Shown here in pieces: positions 9,975 to 22,097 of a stretch of DNA of 64,000 nt; position 1 is the first letter of the stretch; every line of letters begins with the position of its first letter. Source of the stretch: Cytobacillus suaedae. GTDB lineage: Bacteria; Bacillota; Bacilli; Bacillales; Bacillaceae_L. The stretch spans positions 2,064,001-2,128,000 of the forward strand of contig CP063163.1 of the NCBI GenBank assembly GCA_014960805.1. The letters are read 5' to 3'. A program made the translations under genes and the position numbers. The notes beneath the pieces were generated by a model. It was not told the origin of the DNA and ran no database searches. It worked only from the letters and a program-made list of their open reading frames with translations.

Positions 9975-11234
9975 GTGAATACAGTTATTGCCTTTATTAT
10001 TATATTTGGTGCGCTCGTTTTCTTTCATGAACTTGGACATCTAATGCTAGCAAAACGAGCCGGAATACTTTGCCGGGAATTTGCGATTGGCTTTGGACCT
10101 AAGGTTTTCTCCTTTAAGAAAAATGAAACCGTTTATACGATCCGCCTATTGCCAATCGGAGGGTTTGTTCGTATGGCAGGTGAAGATCCCGAAGTAATCG
10201 AAGTTAAGCCTGGTTACAACATAGGTATTCAACTAGATAATCAAGGCAAAGTTAATAAAATTATTTTGAATAATAAGGATAAGCATCCGAATGCACGAAT
10301 TATAGAAGTCGAGCAGGCAGATTTAGAGCATGATCTGTTTATTACTGGTTATGAAGAAGGTAATGATGAACAATTGCAACGATTTGAAGTGAGTGATAGG
10401 GCCTTTTTTGTCGTAGATGAACAGGAGACGCAAATTGCTCCTTATTCTAGACAATTTTCTTCAAAAACACTGACACAAAGAACATTGGCTATTGCAGCAG
10501 GCCCAGCAATGAATTTTGTATTGGCATTCTTTATCTTTTTAACAATTGGTATTCTACAAGGAACCTTTGTTAATGAACCCATTTTAGGGGAATTAACAAA
10601 GGATGGATCAGCGTTAGAGGCTGGATTAAAGCAAGGAGACGTTGTTACATCGATTGAAGGTACTTCTGTAGATTCATGGAATGATGTAGTGGAAATAATA
10701 CAAAAAAATCCTGACCAAGAGATTAACTTTTCTATCGTTCGTGATGGGCAAACAATGCAAATACCTGTTACACCTGATATAAGAGAAATTGAAGGTAAAT
10801 CAATTGGGATAATTGGTGTATATAAGCCAATGGAAAAATCATTTGTTGGAGCAATAAAAAATGGGTTTGTAGAAACGTACTTATGGACCAAAGAAATACT
10901 TGTTGGCTTGGGCAAGTTGGTTACAGGTCAGTTCTCAATTGATATGCTTTCAGGACCAGTAGGTATATATGATATGACAGATGAAGTAGCACAGTCTGGT
11001 ATCTATTACCTTATGAGATGGGCTGCCATCCTAAGTATTAATTTAGGAATCGTTAATTTATTACCAATTCCTGCACTTGATGGTGGTAGATTATTATTCT
11101 TTGCGGTTGAAGCTGTAAGAGGAAAACCAATTGATCGTCATAAGGAAGGTATGGTTCATTTTATCGGCTTTGCTCTTTTAATGTTATTGATGTTGGTTGT
11201 TACTTGGAATGATATTCAAAGATTTTTCTTATAA
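9975..11234 (+). CDS. rasP: Site-2 intramembrane zinc metalloprotease RasP/RseP
   Basis: RasP cleaves membrane-embedded substrates such as anti-sigma factors and FtsL after a first site-1 cut. The 419-aa protein has the zinc motif HELGH at residues 18-22 in the first membrane helix, a PDZ domain around 200-285, and the second metal motif in NLLPIPALDGGRL (Asp369). The cytoplasmic/extracellular insert after GGFVRMAGED (about 60-165) is long, as in Bacillus homologues. Start is the GTG at 9975 behind AAAGGTGG; a GTG at 9963 overlaps the ribosome binding site. Confidence 0.95.
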   Translation: MNTVIAFIIIFGALVFFHELGHLMLAKRAGILCREFAIGFGPKVFSFKKNETVYTIRLLPIGGFVRMAGEDPEVIEVKPGYNIGIQLDNQGKVNKIILNNKDKHPNARIIEVEQADLEHDLFITGYEEGNDEQLQRFEVSDRAFFVVDEQETQIAPYSRQFSSKTLTQRTLAIAAGPAMNFVLAFFIFLTIGILQGTFVNEPILGELTKDGSALEAGLKQGDVVTSIEGTSVDSWNDVVEIIQKNPDQEINFSIVRDGQTMQIPVTPDIREIEGKSIGIIGVYKPMEKSFVGAIKNGFVETYLWTKEILVGLGKLVTGQFSIDMLSGPVGIYDMTDEVAQSGIYYLMRWAAILSINLGIVNLLPIPALDGGRLLFFAVEAVRGKPIDRHKEGMVHFIGFALLMLLMLVVTWNDIQRFFL

Positions 11235-11280
11235 AAGTTAGATGATTATGTAGAGTGAAAATTAAATGAGGTGCTAGTTA

Positions 11281-12984
11281 ATGAAACAAAGTATGACGCT
11301 TATTCCTACACTTAGGGAAGTTCCAGCAGATGCAGAAATTAAAAGTCATCAATTACTATTAAGGGCTGGTTTTATACGCCAGAATGCAAGTGGAATCTAC
11401 AGTTATATGCCACTTGCTAGAAAAGTGTTACAGAAAGTTGAGGCAATCGTTCGTGAGGAGATGGAACGTGCTGGAGCAGTTGAATTGCTTATGCCAGCTT
11501 TGACACCTGCTGAGCTGTGGCAGGAATCCAAGCGTTGGTATTCATATGGTCCTGAGTTAATGCGTATGAAAGATCGTCACGAGCGTGACTTTGTGATTGG
11601 ACCTACTCACGAAGAAGTAATTACAAGTCTAGTAAGAGATGAGGTTAAGTCATATAAGAGACTTCCTTTAAATCTATATCAAATTCAGACGAAATTTAGA
11701 GACGAGAAAAGACCTCGTTTTGGATTATTACGTGGACGAGAGTTTATTATGAAAGATGCATACTCTTTTCATGCTAGTCAAGAGAGCTTAGACGAAGCTT
11801 ATCAGAAAATGTTTACGGCCTATTCAAATATTTTCACAAGATGCGGTTTGAATTTCCGTGCAGTTATTGCTGATTCTGGTGCAATGGGTGGTAAAGATAC
11901 GCATGAATTTATGGTGCTGTCTGATGTTGGAGAAGATACAATTGCTTACTCAGATTCATCGAGTTTTGCGGCTAATATTGAAATGGCTCCGGTAGTTACC
12001 AACTATGAAAAGAGTAATGAGACACCAAAAGAACTAGAAAAAGTAAAAACTGAAGGACAAAAAACGATTGAAGAGGTTTCATCTTTCCTTGACGTTGACC
12101 AAACGAAATGTATCAAATCTCTATTATTTAAAGTAGATGATCGTTTTGTACTTGTACTAGTGCGAGGCGATCATGAGGTAAATGATATAAAGGTAAAAAA
12201 TCTTTTGGAAGCTACCTCTGTTGAACTGGCTTCTCCTGAAGAAACACGTTCTATTATGAACTGTTCGATTGGTTCATTAGGTCCAATCAACATTAATGAT
12301 GAAGTAAACGTAATTGCAGATTATGCAGTTCAAACTATAGTTAATGGTGTATGTGGTGCTAATGAAGAGGACTACCATTTCGTAGGAGTGAATCCTGAAC
12401 GAGATTTTACTGTTAACCAATATGAAGACCTTCGTTTTATTCAAGAGGGTGATCCATCTCCAGACGGCGAAGGAACGATTCTTTTTGCTCGTGGTATTGA
12501 GGTTGGACATGTCTTTAAATTAGGTACACGTTATAGTGAGGCGATGGAAGCTACGTATCTAGATGAAAACGGAAGAACTCAGCACATGATTATGGGATGT
12601 TACGGTATTGGTGTTTCCCGAACAATGGCTGCTGTTGCAGAGCAATATAATGACGAAAACGGTTTAATGTGGCCAACTGCTCTTGCTCCTTATGAAGTGC
12701 ATGTGATTCCTGTTAATAATAAAAATGATGCACAGCGCGAACTCGCAGAGGAATTATATTCAGACCTACAAGGCAAAGGCTTTGAGGTATTATATGATGA
12801 CCGTGCAGAACGTCCAGGTGTAAAATTTGCGGATTCTGATTTAATTGGAATTCCAGTACGTATTACAGTTGGAAAACGAGCAGAAGAAGGTATCGTTGAA
12901 GTGAAGGTTCGTTTAAATGGGGAAACATTGGAAGTTCATACTGAAAATCTCATCGAAACTTTACGTACTTTTATAGTAAAATAA
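11281..12984 (+). CDS. proS: Prolyl-tRNA synthetase (bacterial type)
   Basis: Class II synthetase that charges tRNA-Pro. The 567-aa length and a YbaK-like editing insertion at about residues 225-400 mark the bacterial-type enzyme. Class II motif 2 is seen near [20 protein letters not shown] and motif 3 in [14 protein letters not shown]; the C-terminal anticodon-binding domain begins about residue 470 ([12 protein letters not shown]). ATG start behind GAGGTGCTAGTTA. I see no T-box leader in the 46 bases upstream, so it is probably transcribed with rasP. Confidence 0.96.
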   Translation: MKQSMTLIPTLREVPADAEIKSHQLLLRAGFIRQNASGIYSYMPLARKVLQKVEAIVREEMERAGAVELLMPALTPAELWQESKRWYSYGPELMRMKDRHERDFVIGPTHEEVITSLVRDEVKSYKRLPLNLYQIQTKFRDEKRPRFGLLRGREFIMKDAYSFHASQESLDEAYQKMFTAYSNIFTRCGLNFRAVIADSGAMGGKDTHEFMVLSDVGEDTIAYSDSSSFAANIEMAPVVTNYEKSNETPKELEKVKTEGQKTIEEVSSFLDVDQTKCIKSLLFKVDDRFVLVLVRGDHEVNDIKVKNLLEATSVELASPEETRSIMNCSIGSLGPININDEVNVIADYAVQTIVNGVCGANEEDYHFVGVNPERDFTVNQYEDLRFIQEGDPSPDGEGTILFARGIEVGHVFKLGTRYSEAMEATYLDENGRTQHMIMGCYGIGVSRTMAAVAEQYNDENGLMWPTALAPYEVHVIPVNNKNDAQRELAEELYSDLQGKGFEVLYDDRAERPGVKFADSDLIGIPVRITVGKRAEEGIVEVKVRLNGETLEVHTENLIETLRTFIVK

Positions 12985-12999
12985 GAAAATAGATAAAAA

Positions 13000-13028
13000 A
13001 AGGTACCTCTTTTGGGGTACCTTCAATT
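13000..13028 (+). terminator. Weak terminator or attenuator between proS and polC
   Basis: Perfect 8-bp stem AAGGTACC/GGTACCTT followed by CAATTTT, a poor U-tract. It probably allows read-through into polC. Confidence 0.5.
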
Positions 13029-13052
13029 TTGGTGGGATGAGGTGATTGGCAA

Positions 13053-16000
13053 TTGGATCGAATTGGTTCAGAGCAGATAGATAGATTTAAACTCCTACTA
13101 CAGCAAATTGGGTTAACAGACGATGAACCTGTTAAGCATTTTAATAGTGCAGAAATTGAAAAGCTAGTGATTCAAAAAGAGAAAAAATCCTGGCACTTTC
13201 ATTTTATTGTAGAAAACATCATACCAATCGATGTTTATCAATTGTTTTACATGAGACTACAAAAGTCCTTTGAGCATATTGCTAGAATTACGTTTTCAAT
13301 CAAGGCAAGAAATCAGCAATTCACAGAGGAACTGGTTCAATCATATTGGACAATCTGCCTTCAAGAAATGGATGGAATTGCCCCTCCACTTTTAGCTTTA
13401 TTAAATGAACAAGTTCCAGTCTTACAAGGGTTAAAGCTTATTGTTAAAACGAAAAATGAGACTGAAGCTATAGCAATTAAGCGTAAATATTCCAAACTAG
13501 TTGCTGATTCTTATCAAGCTTTAGGTTTTCCAAGCTTTCAACTTGAGACAGAGGTAAAGGCTGATCAGCAAGAATATGAAAAGTTTCTGATGCAAAAGCA
13601 GCAAGAAGATCAGGCAAAAGCACTACTTGCTGTCACCGAGATGAATAAAAAGGAAAAAGATAAGGATAGTCCATCCGAGCATTCCGGACCTTTAACCATT
13701 GGTTATACAATTAAAGAAGACGAAGAAATCAGAAACATAGAGTCTATTCATGATGAAGAGCGTCGTATAGCTGTACAAGGGTTCATCTTTGATGCAGAGA
13801 CAAGGGAACTACGAAGTGGTCGTTCTTTATTAACGTTTAAAGTTACTGATTATACAAGTTCTATACTTGTAAAAATGTTTTCGAGAGATAAAGAAGACGT
13901 GACTTTATTACAGTCTGTTAAAAAAGGTATGTGGGTTAAGGTTAGAGGCAGTATTCAAAATGATACCTTTGTTCGGGACCTTGTAATGATAGCCAATGAC
14001 ATTAATGAGATTAAACCAAAAGGTCGTGAAGATACAGCTAAACCAGATGAAAAAAGAGTGGAGCTACATCTACACACTCCAATGAGTCAAATGGATGCAG
14101 TTACTTCAGTGAGCAAATATATTGAACAAGCGAGTAAATGGGGACATACAGCGATCGCAGTAACAGATCATGGTGTTGTACAATCTTTCCCAGAAGCATA
14201 TTCTGCAGGGAAAAAGAACGGTGTTAAAATTCTTTATGGTTTGGAAGCAAATGTAGTTGATGATGGGGTACCAATTGCTTATAACCCCCAACACCGGTTA
14301 CTACAGGATGATACGTTTATTGTTTTTGACGTAGAAACAACGGGCTTATCTGCCGTATATGATTCGATAATTGAACTTGCTGCTGTAAAGATTAAAGGTG
14401 GGGAAATAATTGACCGTTTCGAAGCTTTTGCAAACCCCCACCATCCTTTATCAGCAACAACAATTAATTTAACAGGTATCACCGATGATATGGTAAAAGA
14501 TGCCCCAGATGTATCAGAGGTCTTAAAAAGATTCCATGCTTGGTGTGGCGATGATATTTTTGTTGCTCATAATGCAAGTTTCGATATGGGATTCCTAAAT
14601 GTTGGCTATAAAAAAATCGGCTACGAGAAGGTTATGAATCCTGTTATAGATACATTAGAACTTGCACGATTTTTATTACCTGACCTAAAAAATCATCGAT
14701 TAAACACTTTGTGTAAGAAATTTGATATTGAACTCACACAACATCACCGAGCAATCTATGATGCTGAAGCTACAGGATACTTGTTAGTCAAAATGTTAAA
14801 GGATGCCTTGGAACAAGGTATTGAATATCATGACCAGTTAAATGACAACATGGGAAAAGGAAAGGCATACCAAAGATCAAGACCTTTCCATGTTACTTTG
14901 TTGGCAAAGACTGAAATAGGACTAAAAAATCTCTTTAAGCTAGTATCAATTTCTCATATTGATTATTTTTATAGAGTGCCTAGAATTCCAAGGTCTATCC
15001 TTCAGAAATATCGAGAAGGAATCATAGTTGGTTCCGCATGTGACAAGGGAGAAATATTTGAAGGGATGATGCAAAAATCTCCTGAAGAGGTTGAAGAGAT
15101 TGCATCGTTTTATGATTATATCGAGGTTCAGCCTCCTGATAATTACAAACATTTAATTGAGTTAGAGCTTGTGCACAATAGTAAATCACTGAAAGAGATT
15201 ATTGCAAATATTGTTAGACTAGGTGAAAAATTGGATAAGCCGGTCGTAGCGACAGGGAATGTTCATTACTTGAATCCAGTGGATCACACTTATCGAAAGA
15301 TTCTGATCGGTTCACAAGGTGGTGCTAACCCTTTAAACCGTCACTCTTTGCCGCATGTTCATTTTAGAACAACTAATGAGATGATGGAGTGTTTCTCGTT
15401 TTTGGATCGTGAAAAGGCACATGAAATTGTAGTAACAAACACGCAAAAAATTGCTGAAGAAATGGATGAAATAAAACCAATCAAAGATGACCTTTACACT
15501 CCTAAAATTGAAGGTGCCGATGATGAAATCAGGCAAATGAGTTATGACCGTGCAAGGTTAATCTATGGGGATGAATTACCAGAGATTGTTGAGAAAAGAA
15601 TTGAAAAAGAACTTAAAAGTATTATTGGTCATGGGTTTGCAGTTATTTATTTAATTTCTCATAAACTAGTAAAAAAATCTCTAGACGACGGGTATCTTGT
15701 AGGTTCTCGTGGTTCCGTAGGGTCATCCCTAGTGGCAACTTTAACAGAAATTACTGAAGTTAACCCTTTACCGCCACATTATGTATGCCCAACATGTAAG
15801 GATTCTGAGTTCTTTAATGATGGTTCTGTGGGCTCTGGTTTTGATTTACCAGACAAAGACTGCCCTAAATGTGGTGGAAAATATAATAAAGATGGGCATG
15901 ATATTCCATTCGAAACCTTCCTTGGATTTAAAGGAGATAAGGTGCCTGATATCGATCTTAACTTTTCAGGTGAATATCAACCACGTGCTCACAATTATAC

Positions 16001-17366
16001 AAAGGTGTTATTCGGTGAGGAATATGTATTTAGAGCAGGAACAATTGGAACCGTTGCTGAGAAAACAGCTTATGGATATGTAAAGGGATATGCAAATGAC
16101 AACAACCTTCTGTTAAGAGGTGCTGAAATTGACCGCCTTGTATCAGGATGTACTGGTGTTAAAAGAACGTCTGGTCAGCATCCAGGTGGGATTATAGTTG
16201 TGCCAGATTATATGGATATTTATGATTTCTCACCTATTCAGTTTCCGGCGGATGATTCAACATCAGAATGGAAAACAACTCACTTTGACTTCCATTCCAT
16301 CCATGATAACCTGTTAAAACTTGATATTTTAGGACATGATGATCCAACTGTTATCAGGATGCTACAGGATTTAAGCGGGATTGATCCTAAAACAATACCT
16401 ACAGATGATCCTGAAGTAATGAAAATTTTTAGCGGAACGGAATCACTAGGTGTTACGGAAGAACAAATTATGTGTAAGACCGGAACACTCGGAATACCTG
16501 AATTTGGTACAAGGTTTGTTAGGCAAATGCTTGAAGATACGAAGCCTACGACCTTCTCTGAGCTTGTACAAATTTCAGGATTATCACATGGTACAGACGT
16601 ATGGCTTGGAAATGCACAGGAGTTAATTCATAACCAAACATGTACTCTAAGTGAAGTTATTGGATGTCGTGATGATATCATGGTTTATTTAATCTATAAG
16701 GGATTAGAACCATCGTTAGCTTTTAAAATTATGGAATCTGTTCGTAAAGGTAAAGGACTTTCCGATGAGTTTATTGAAGAAATGAAAAAAAACAATGTTC
16801 CAAGTTGGTACATTGATTCATGTTTAAAAATTAAGTATATGTTCCCTAAGGCCCATGCCGCTGCCTATGTTCTAATGGCCGTAAGGATTGCTTACTTCAA
16901 AGTGCATCATCCGTTACTTTACTATGCGGCATATTTTACAGTTCGTGCCGATGATTTTGAAATAGATGTCATGAATCGTGGGTCTAGTTCGATTAAAGCA
17001 CGAATTGATGAAATAAATGTAAAGGGACTAGATGCATCTCCGAAAGAGAAAAACTTATTAACAGTATTAGAATTAGCTTTAGAGATGTGTGAAAGAGGAT
17101 ACTCATTCCAGAAGGTTGATTTGTACCGTTCGAGTTCATCAGAGTTTATAATTGATGGTAAATCATTAATTCCACCATTTAACTCTATAGCTGGCTTAGG
17201 GACGAATGCAGCGATAAACATTGTCAAAGCGAGGGCAGAAGGAGAATTCTTGTCCAAAGAAGACCTTCAAAAGCGTGGAAAGGTTTCAAAAACAATCTTA
17301 GAATACTTAGATAGTCAAGGTTGCTTGCAATCTCTTCCAGAGCAAAATCAATTGTCATTATTCTAA
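13053..17366 (+). CDS. polC: DNA polymerase III PolC-type alpha subunit
   Basis: Replicative polymerase of low-GC Gram-positives with built-in proofreading. The 1437-aa protein carries an OB-fold near 230-320, a PHP domain interrupted by a DEDD exonuclease ([10 protein letters not shown]; Asp426, Glu428), the PolC zinc-binding Cys-x2-Cys pairs (CPTCKDSEF and CPKCGGK), and the catalytic palm motif PDIDLNFSG (Asp966, Asp968). It ends in QLSLF, a beta-clamp-binding motif. The only possible start is the TTG at 13053, eight bases after GAGGTGATT; an in-frame stop lies just upstream. Confidence 0.97.
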   Translation: MDRIGSEQIDRFKLLLQQIGLTDDEPVKHFNSAEIEKLVIQKEKKSWHFHFIVENIIPIDVYQLFYMRLQKSFEHIARITFSIKARNQQFTEELVQSYWTICLQEMDGIAPPLLALLNEQVPVLQGLKLIVKTKNETEAIAIKRKYSKLVADSYQALGFPSFQLETEVKADQQEYEKFLMQKQQEDQAKALLAVTEMNKKEKDKDSPSEHSGPLTIGYTIKEDEEIRNIESIHDEERRIAVQGFIFDAETRELRSGRSLLTFKVTDYTSSILVKMFSRDKEDVTLLQSVKKGMWVKVRGSIQNDTFVRDLVMIANDINEIKPKGREDTAKPDEKRVELHLHTPMSQMDAVTSVSKYIEQASKWGHTAIAVTDHGVVQSFPEAYSAGKKNGVKILYGLEANVVDDGVPIAYNPQHRLLQDDTFIVFDVETTGLSAVYDSIIELAAVKIKGGEIIDRFEAFANPHHPLSATTINLTGITDDMVKDAPDVSEVLKRFHAWCGDDIFVAHNASFDMGFLNVGYKKIGYEKVMNPVIDTLELARFLLPDLKNHRLNTLCKKFDIELTQHHRAIYDAEATGYLLVKMLKDALEQGIEYHDQLNDNMGKGKAYQRSRPFHVTLLAKTEIGLKNLFKLVSISHIDYFYRVPRIPRSILQKYREGIIVGSACDKGEIFEGMMQKSPEEVEEIASFYDYIEVQPPDNYKHLIELELVHNSKSLKEIIANIVRLGEKLDKPVVATGNVHYLNPVDHTYRKILIGSQGGANPLNRHSLPHVHFRTTNEMMECFSFLDREKAHEIVVTNTQKIAEEMDEIKPIKDDLYTPKIEGADDEIRQMSYDRARLIYGDELPEIVEKRIEKELKSIIGHGFAVIYLISHKLVKKSLDDGYLVGSRGSVGSSLVATLTEITEVNPLPPHYVCPTCKDSEFFNDGSVGSGFDLPDKDCPKCGGKYNKDGHDIPFETFLGFKGDKVPDIDLNFSGEYQPRAHNYTKVLFGEEYVFRAGTIGTVAEKTAYGYVKGYANDNNLLLRGAEIDRLVSGCTGVKRTSGQHPGGIIVVPDYMDIYDFSPIQFPADDSTSEWKTTHFDFHSIHDNLLKLDILGHDDPTVIRMLQDLSGIDPKTIPTDDPEVMKIFSGTESLGVTEEQIMCKTGTLGIPEFGTRFVRQMLEDTKPTTFSELVQISGLSHGTDVWLGNAQELIHNQTCTLSEVIGCRDDIMVYLIYKGLEPSLAFKIMESVRKGKGLSDEFIEEMKKNNVPSWYIDSCLKIKYMFPKAHAAAYVLMAVRIAYFKVHHPLLYYAAYFTVRADDFEIDVMNRGSSSIKARIDEINVKGLDASPKEKNLLTVLELALEMCERGYSFQKVDLYRSSSSEFIIDGKSLIPPFNSIAGLGTNAAINIVKARAEGEFLSKEDLQKRGKVSKTILEYLDSQGCLQSLPEQNQLSLF

Positions 17367-17385
17367 TGTGAATTTTTTGTTTAAT

Positions 17386-17414
17386 TTGCATTAGATTACT
17401 GGTTATGTTATAGT
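17386..17414 (+). promoter_or_regulatory. Promoter of the rimP-nusA-infB operon
   Basis: TTGCAT (17386-17391), a 17-base spacer, then TATAGT (17409-17414) with TG one base upstream (extended -10). Strong sigma-A type, placed 20 bases after the polC stop. Confidence 0.82.
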
Positions 17415-17449
17415 TTTTATGGAAATGCTATTAATAGTTTAGGTAAAAG

Positions 17450-17476
17450 GAGTGGGGAAACCCACTCTTTCTTGTT
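17450..17476 (+). terminator. First terminator-like hairpin in the rimP-nusA leader
   Basis: Stem GAGTGGG/CCCACTC capped by a GAAA tetraloop, then TTTCTTGTTG. The U-tract is interrupted, the kind of weak terminator expected to depend on NusA. It lies within the operon's 5' leader. Confidence 0.6.
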
Positions 17477-17557
17477 GATGTGAGGGTGTTTTTAGTGCTA
17501 TTACATAATTTTGGACCATCATCAGTCGCAATTTAGCTATATAGTGTTACACTTGTT

Positions 17558-17582
17558 CCCTGCTATCATAGCAGGGTCTTTT
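17558..17582 (+). terminator. Second terminator-like hairpin in the rimP-nusA leader
   Basis: Stem CCCTGCT/AGCAGGG with a five-base loop, followed by TCTTTT. About 50 bases before the rimP ATG and downstream of the operon promoter, so transcripts must read through it. Confidence 0.6.
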
Positions 17583-17634
17583 CACACCAAAATAATTTTA
17601 GGAAAGTTCCTTGTTAAAACTAAGGAGGAATAAC

Positions 17635-18108
17635 ATGAGTCAAAAGGTAACACAAACCGTAGAAGATTTAGTGATACCTATATTAGAAGAATTAGGTCTT
17701 GAACTAGTTGATATTGAGTATGTCAAAGAGGGTAAAAATTGGTTTCTACGTGTTTTTATCGATTCTCCAAAGGGAATTGATATTGAGGAATGTGGGGTAG
17801 TAAGTGAACGATTAAGTGAAAAACTTGATAAAATTGATCCTATTCCATATAACTACTTCCTTGAAGTTTCCTCGCCTGGAGCAGAACGTCCATTGAAAAA
17901 GGAAAAGGATTTCCATAATTCATTAGGAAAACAAGTCCATGTAAAAACTTATGAGCCTATTGATGGAGAAAAGATATTTGAAGGTGAATTAACTTCTTTT
18001 GATGGAAATGTTGTAACAATTACGGTTACGATTAAGACCAGAAGAAAAGCAATTGAAATACCATATGAAAAGGTCGCAAGTGCAAGACTAGCTGTAACTT
18101 TCAATTAA
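17635..18108 (+). CDS. rimP: Ribosome maturation factor RimP
   Basis: RimP (YlxS) assists 30S subunit maturation. The 157-aa protein has the family motifs [20 protein letters not shown] and [20 protein letters not shown], and a C-terminal Sm-like domain. The ATG at 17635 follows TAAGGAGGAATAAC; an upstream in-frame TTG at 17611 would precede that site. It is first in an operon rimP-nusA-rnpM-ylxQ-infB-ylxP-rbfA, tying ribosome assembly to transcription elongation and initiation. Confidence 0.96.
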   Translation: MSQKVTQTVEDLVIPILEELGLELVDIEYVKEGKNWFLRVFIDSPKGIDIEECGVVSERLSEKLDKIDPIPYNYFLEVSSPGAERPLKKEKDFHNSLGKQVHVKTYEPIDGEKIFEGELTSFDGNVVTITVTIKTRRKAIEIPYEKVASARLAVTFN

Positions 18109-18150
18109 TTATTTACCATTATAGTAGGAATAAAGGGGGATGTAATACGA

Positions 18151-19281
18151 ATGAGTAGTGAACTTTTAGATGCCTTAACATTACTCGAAAAAGAAAAGGG
18201 CATAAGTAGTGATGTATTAATCGAGGCGATTGAAGCTGCTTTGATATCTGCTTATAAGCGAAATTTTAATCAGGCACAAAATGTGAGAGTTGATTTGAAT
18301 CTTGAAAATGGCTCGATGAGAGTATTTGCAAGAAAAGATGTTGTTGATGAAGTGTATGATTCACGTCTTGAAATTTCTATTGATGAAGCCAGATTGATAA
18401 ATCCGAATTACAAAGTTAATGATGTACTTGAAATTGAAGTTACACCAAAGGACTTCGGACGTATTGCAGCCCAAACAGCAAAGCAAGTAGTAACACAGCG
18501 TGTTAGAGAAGCAGAGCGAGGCGTAATTTATTCGGAGTTTATGGATCGTGAAGATGATATTATGACTGGTATCGTTCAACGTCTTGATTCAAAATTCATT
18601 TATGTAAGCTTAGGTAAAATTGAAGCCCTTTTACCTGCAAATGAACAAATGCCGAATGAGAAATATAAGCCTCATGACCGCATTAAGGTTTACATAACAA
18701 AAGTTGAAAAAACAACAAAAGGACCCCAAATCTTCGTATCTAGAACACATCCTGGTCTTTTGAAAAGATTATTTGAAATAGAAGTACCTGAAATCTATGA
18801 CGGTACTGTAGAGATTAGGTCAGTTGCAAGAGAAGCAGGAGACAGATCCAAGATCTCCGTACATTCTGACAATGAAGAGGTAGATCCAGTAGGTTCATGT
18901 GTAGGACCAAAAGGTCAACGTGTCCAGGCTATAGTCAATGAACTTAAAGGTGAGAAGGTTGATATAGTAAGATGGTCAGAAGATCCAGTTGTTTTTGTGG
19001 CGAATGCTTTAAGTCCATCAAAAGTTCTGGATGTAATGGTTAATGAAGCAGAGAAAGCAACAACAGTTGTTGTTCCAGACTATCAACTTTCGTTAGCAAT
19101 TGGAAAACGTGGTCAAAATGCACGTTTAGCTGCAAAGCTCACCGGCTGGAAGATTGATATTAAGAGCCAATCAGAAGCAGAAGAATCCGGTATTTTTCCA
19201 AGAGAGGGTATTTCTCTCTTTGAAGAGGAAAACGATGACACTGATGATACATTCGATTTGCATTTAAAAGAAATCGAGTGA
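18151..19281 (+). CDS. nusA: Transcription termination/antitermination factor NusA
   Basis: NusA binds RNA polymerase and nascent RNA, promoting pausing and intrinsic termination in Bacillus. The 376-aa protein is the short Firmicutes form: N-terminal RNAP-binding domain (1-125), S1 domain (about 135-200), and two KH domains (about 230-345; GxxG loops CVGPKGQR and LAIGKRGQNARLA), without the acidic repeats of E. coli NusA. RNA-binding by its S1-KH1-KH2 array may control its own operon through the leader hairpins. Confidence 0.97.
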   Translation: MSSELLDALTLLEKEKGISSDVLIEAIEAALISAYKRNFNQAQNVRVDLNLENGSMRVFARKDVVDEVYDSRLEISIDEARLINPNYKVNDVLEIEVTPKDFGRIAAQTAKQVVTQRVREAERGVIYSEFMDREDDIMTGIVQRLDSKFIYVSLGKIEALLPANEQMPNEKYKPHDRIKVYITKVEKTTKGPQIFVSRTHPGLLKRLFEIEVPEIYDGTVEIRSVAREAGDRSKISVHSDNEEVDPVGSCVGPKGQRVQAIVNELKGEKVDIVRWSEDPVVFVANALSPSKVLDVMVNEAEKATTVVVPDYQLSLAIGKRGQNARLAAKLTGWKIDIKSQSEAEESGIFPREGISLFEEENDDTDDTFDLHLKEIE

Positions 19282-19293
19282 GAGGTGATATAA

Positions 19294-19581
19294 ATGGTAA
19301 CTCGTAAAAAAGTTCCGTTACGAAAATGTGTGGCTAGTGGTGAAATGAAAACGAAAAAAGAGCTAGTAAGAATTGTACGTTCCAAAGAGGGAGAGGTCTC
19401 TATTGACCCAACAGGCAAGAAAGCCGGAAGGGGAGCTTACATTAGCTTAGATAAAGACCTTATTTCACTAGCTAAAAAGAAAAACATTCTTGCAAACCAA
19501 TTAAAAGTCTCAATTCCTGACGAGATATATGATGAATTAGTTCAATTGGTTGATAAGGAGAATATTGCAGGTAATGAGTAA
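19294..19581 (+). CDS. rnpM: RnpM/YlxR, RNase P modulator
   Basis: YlxR-family protein (DUF448) of 95 aa with the motif [20 protein letters not shown] and the later GRGAYI segment. In B. subtilis YlxR was renamed RnpM because it binds the RNase P RNA and modulates its activity. The ATG at 19294 lies 12 bases after nusA behind GAGAGGTGATATAA. It overlaps the start of ylxQ by eight bases, indicating coupled translation. Confidence 0.92.
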   Translation: MVTRKKVPLRKCVASGEMKTKKELVRIVRSKEGEVSIDPTGKKAGRGAYISLDKDLISLAKKKNILANQLKVSIPDEIYDELVQLVDKENIAGNE

Positions 19582-19876
19582 TAAAGAATGGATGTCATTG
19601 TTAGGTCTTTCCAGTCGAGCAAGAAGAATCGTTTCAGGTGAAGAACTAGTTATTAAAGAAATTCGTAATTCACGTGCAAAACTAGTTTTATTATCGGAGG
19701 ATGCATCAGCAAATACTACAAAAAAAATTAGTGACAAATGTACCTATTATCAGATACCACTTCGCACTGTAGATGACCGTTACATCCTAGGTCAAGCGAT
19801 TGGAAAAGATGCTAGAGTTGTTGTTGCTGTTACTGACAGTGGGTTTGCCAATAAATTGATGTCTTTGCTCGATTAA
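19574..19876 (+). CDS. ylxQ: YlxQ, L7Ae-family RNA-binding protein
   Basis: L7Ae/L30e-fold protein of 100 aa, the length of B. subtilis YlxQ. The fold is recognisable from [16 protein letters not shown] and [16 protein letters not shown]; such proteins bind kink-turn RNAs. Its physiological target is not known to me. The ATG at 19574 overlaps the end of rnpM; AAGGAG lies 13 bases upstream, somewhat far, and a TTG at 19565 is an alternative. Confidence 0.9.
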   Translation: MSNKEWMSLLGLSSRARRIVSGEELVIKEIRNSRAKLVLLSEDASANTTKKISDKCTYYQIPLRTVDDRYILGQAIGKDARVVVAVTDSGFANKLMSLLD

Positions 19877-19895
19877 TTTATTTGGGGGTGAACAT

Positions 19896-22094
19896 ATGAG
19901 TAAAATGAGAGTTTATGAATATGCAAAAAAACAAAACATCTCAAGCAAGGATATAATTTCTAAGCTAAAAGAAATGGACATCGAGGTTAATAATCATATG
20001 GCGACAATAGAAGATGATGTAGTGATAAAGTTAGATGAAACTTATAATAAGAAACCCGAAGCCGGGAATCCTGTTGAAGATAAGTCAAAGGTTAATACAA
20101 AGCAAAAGCCTGTAGCAAAATCATTTGATGATGAAGATGATGATGCTCCTGTAAAAAAAGTTGAGCCAATTAAAAAGGCAGCACCAAAGCAAACGGATAG
20201 TAAAAAGGGTGCTCAACAAAGTCAACAAGTAGAGAAAAAAGTATTTAACAAGAATAAAAATAAGAACAATAACAACAATAAAAACAAGTATAACCAACAT
20301 CAAAATCAAGCACCTGCTCCAAAAAAGCCAGAGAAAAAGTTGCCAGAAAAAATTACATTCGTTGGCTCGCTAACAGTAGGTGAATTGGCGAAGGAGTTAG
20401 GGAAAGAACCTTCCGAAATCATTAAAAAACTCCTTATGCTTGGTGTTATGGCTACGATTAACCAAGACCTAGAAAAAGATACAATTGAGTTAATCGCAGG
20501 TGAATATGGCGTTGAAGTAGAAGAAGAAATTGTCTACGAAAAAACAGAGTTTGAAGGATATATTAATGAAGAAAAACCTGAAGACCTAGTTGAGCGTCCA
20601 GCTGTTGTTACTATAATGGGTCACGTTGACCACGGTAAAACAACATTACTTGACTCTATCCGTAATACAAAAGTAACAGAAGGTGAAGCTGGAGGTATTA
20701 CTCAGCATATTGGTGCTTACCAAATTGTGCAGAGTGGCAAGAAAATTACTTTCCTTGATACACCAGGACACGCAGCATTCACAACAATGCGCGCAAGGGG
20801 TGCTCAAGTAACAGATATTACAATTCTTGTTGTAGCAGCTGACGATGGTGTTATGCCACAAACAGTTGAGGCAATTAATCACGCAAAAGCCGCAGAGGTA
20901 CCAATTATCGTTGCTGTTAATAAAATGGATAAACCATCTGCAAATCCTGACCGTGTAATGCAAGAATTAACAGATCACGGGTTAGTTCCAGAGGCTTGGG
21001 GTGGAGAAACGATTTTTGTACCACTTTCTGCTTTAACAGGAGAGGGTATCGACTCACTTATTGAGATGATTCTCTTAGTAACTGAAGTTGAAGAGTTAGT
21101 AGCTAATCCAAATGCTAATGCTACAGGTACAGTTATTGAAGCTCAGCTTGATAAAGGTAGAGGTTCAGTTGCTACACTTCTAGTTCAAAACGGAACTTTA
21201 CGCGTAGGTGATCCTATCGTTGTAGGTAACACATTTGGACGCGTACGTGCAATGGTTAACGATTTGGGACGCAGAGTTAAAGAAGCAGGTCCGTCTACCC
21301 CTGTTGAAATAACAGGATTAAATGATGTACCACAAGCAGGAGACCAGTTCCTTGTATTCGATGATGAGAAAACAGCTCGTTCTGTAGGGGAAGCTAGACT
21401 GCAAAAACAGCTTGTTGAACAACGTGGTTCAGGAAACCGTGTAAGCCTTGAAGATTTATTCGAACAAATCAAACAAGGTGAAATGAAAGAAATTAACTTA
21501 ATTGTTAAAGCCGATGTTCAAGGATCTACAGAGGCATTAGCTGCTTCACTACAAAAAATTGATGTAGAAGGCGTAAAAGTTAAAATCATTCATACAGGTG
21601 TAGGTGCAATTACTGAATCAGATATTATACTAGCATCTGCTTCTAATGCGATTGTAATTGGATTTAACGTACGTCCAGATGTAGGTGCAAAGAGAACTGC
21701 AGATGTTGAAAATGTTGATATTCGTTTACACCGTATTATTTATAAAGCAATCGAAGAAATAGAAGCAGCAATGAAAGGTATGCTTGATCCAGAATTCCAA
21801 GAGAAAGTTATTGGTCAAGCAGAAGTTCGTAATACTTTCAAGGTTTCAAAAGTTGGAACAATTGCTGGTTGTTATGTAACTGAAGGAAAAATTACTCGTG
21901 ATAGTGGTGTACGCCTTATTCGTGATGGAGTCGTTATTTTTGAAGGTGAAATTGATACTTTAAAACGATTCAAAGATGACGTGAAGGAAGTTGCTCGTAA
22001 CTATGAATGTGGAATAACAATTACGAAATTCAATGACATCAAAGAGGGAGATATCATTGAGGCGTTCGTAATGGAAGAAATCGAGCGTGCATAA
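19896..22094 (+). CDS. infB: Translation initiation factor IF-2
   Basis: GTPase that places fMet-tRNA on the 30S subunit and promotes subunit joining. The 732-aa protein has a lysine/asparagine-rich flexible region (about 55-150), then the IF2N domain, and the G domain beginning with GHVDHGKTT (242-250), with DTPGHAAF and NKMDKP as the other nucleotide motifs. Domains II-IV with the fMet-tRNA-binding C2 domain complete the protein. The ATG follows TTTGGGGGTGAACAT. Internal start codons, used in some bacteria for shorter isoforms, cannot be assigned here. Confidence 0.97.
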   Translation: MSKMRVYEYAKKQNISSKDIISKLKEMDIEVNNHMATIEDDVVIKLDETYNKKPEAGNPVEDKSKVNTKQKPVAKSFDDEDDDAPVKKVEPIKKAAPKQTDSKKGAQQSQQVEKKVFNKNKNKNNNNNKNKYNQHQNQAPAPKKPEKKLPEKITFVGSLTVGELAKELGKEPSEIIKKLLMLGVMATINQDLEKDTIELIAGEYGVEVEEEIVYEKTEFEGYINEEKPEDLVERPAVVTIMGHVDHGKTTLLDSIRNTKVTEGEAGGITQHIGAYQIVQSGKKITFLDTPGHAAFTTMRARGAQVTDITILVVAADDGVMPQTVEAINHAKAAEVPIIVAVNKMDKPSANPDRVMQELTDHGLVPEAWGGETIFVPLSALTGEGIDSLIEMILLVTEVEELVANPNANATGTVIEAQLDKGRGSVATLLVQNGTLRVGDPIVVGNTFGRVRAMVNDLGRRVKEAGPSTPVEITGLNDVPQAGDQFLVFDDEKTARSVGEARLQKQLVEQRGSGNRVSLEDLFEQIKQGEMKEINLIVKADVQGSTEALAASLQKIDVEGVKVKIIHTGVGAITESDIILASASNAIVIGFNVRPDVGAKRTADVENVDIRLHRIIYKAIEEIEAAMKGMLDPEFQEKVIGQAEVRNTFKVSKVGTIAGCYVTEGKITRDSGVRLIRDGVVIFEGEIDTLKRFKDDVKEVARNYECGITITKFNDIKEGDIIEAFVMEEIERA

Positions 22095-22097
22095 TGA

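Noticed and set aside
10442-10915. 157-codon minus-strand frame inside rasP
   Set aside because: Antisense to the PDZ-coding part of rasP, no ribosome binding site and no recognisable family; codon-structure artefact.
11235-11280. T-box riboswitch for proS
   Set aside because: Only 46 bases separate rasP and proS and no T-box sequence or specifier stem is present.
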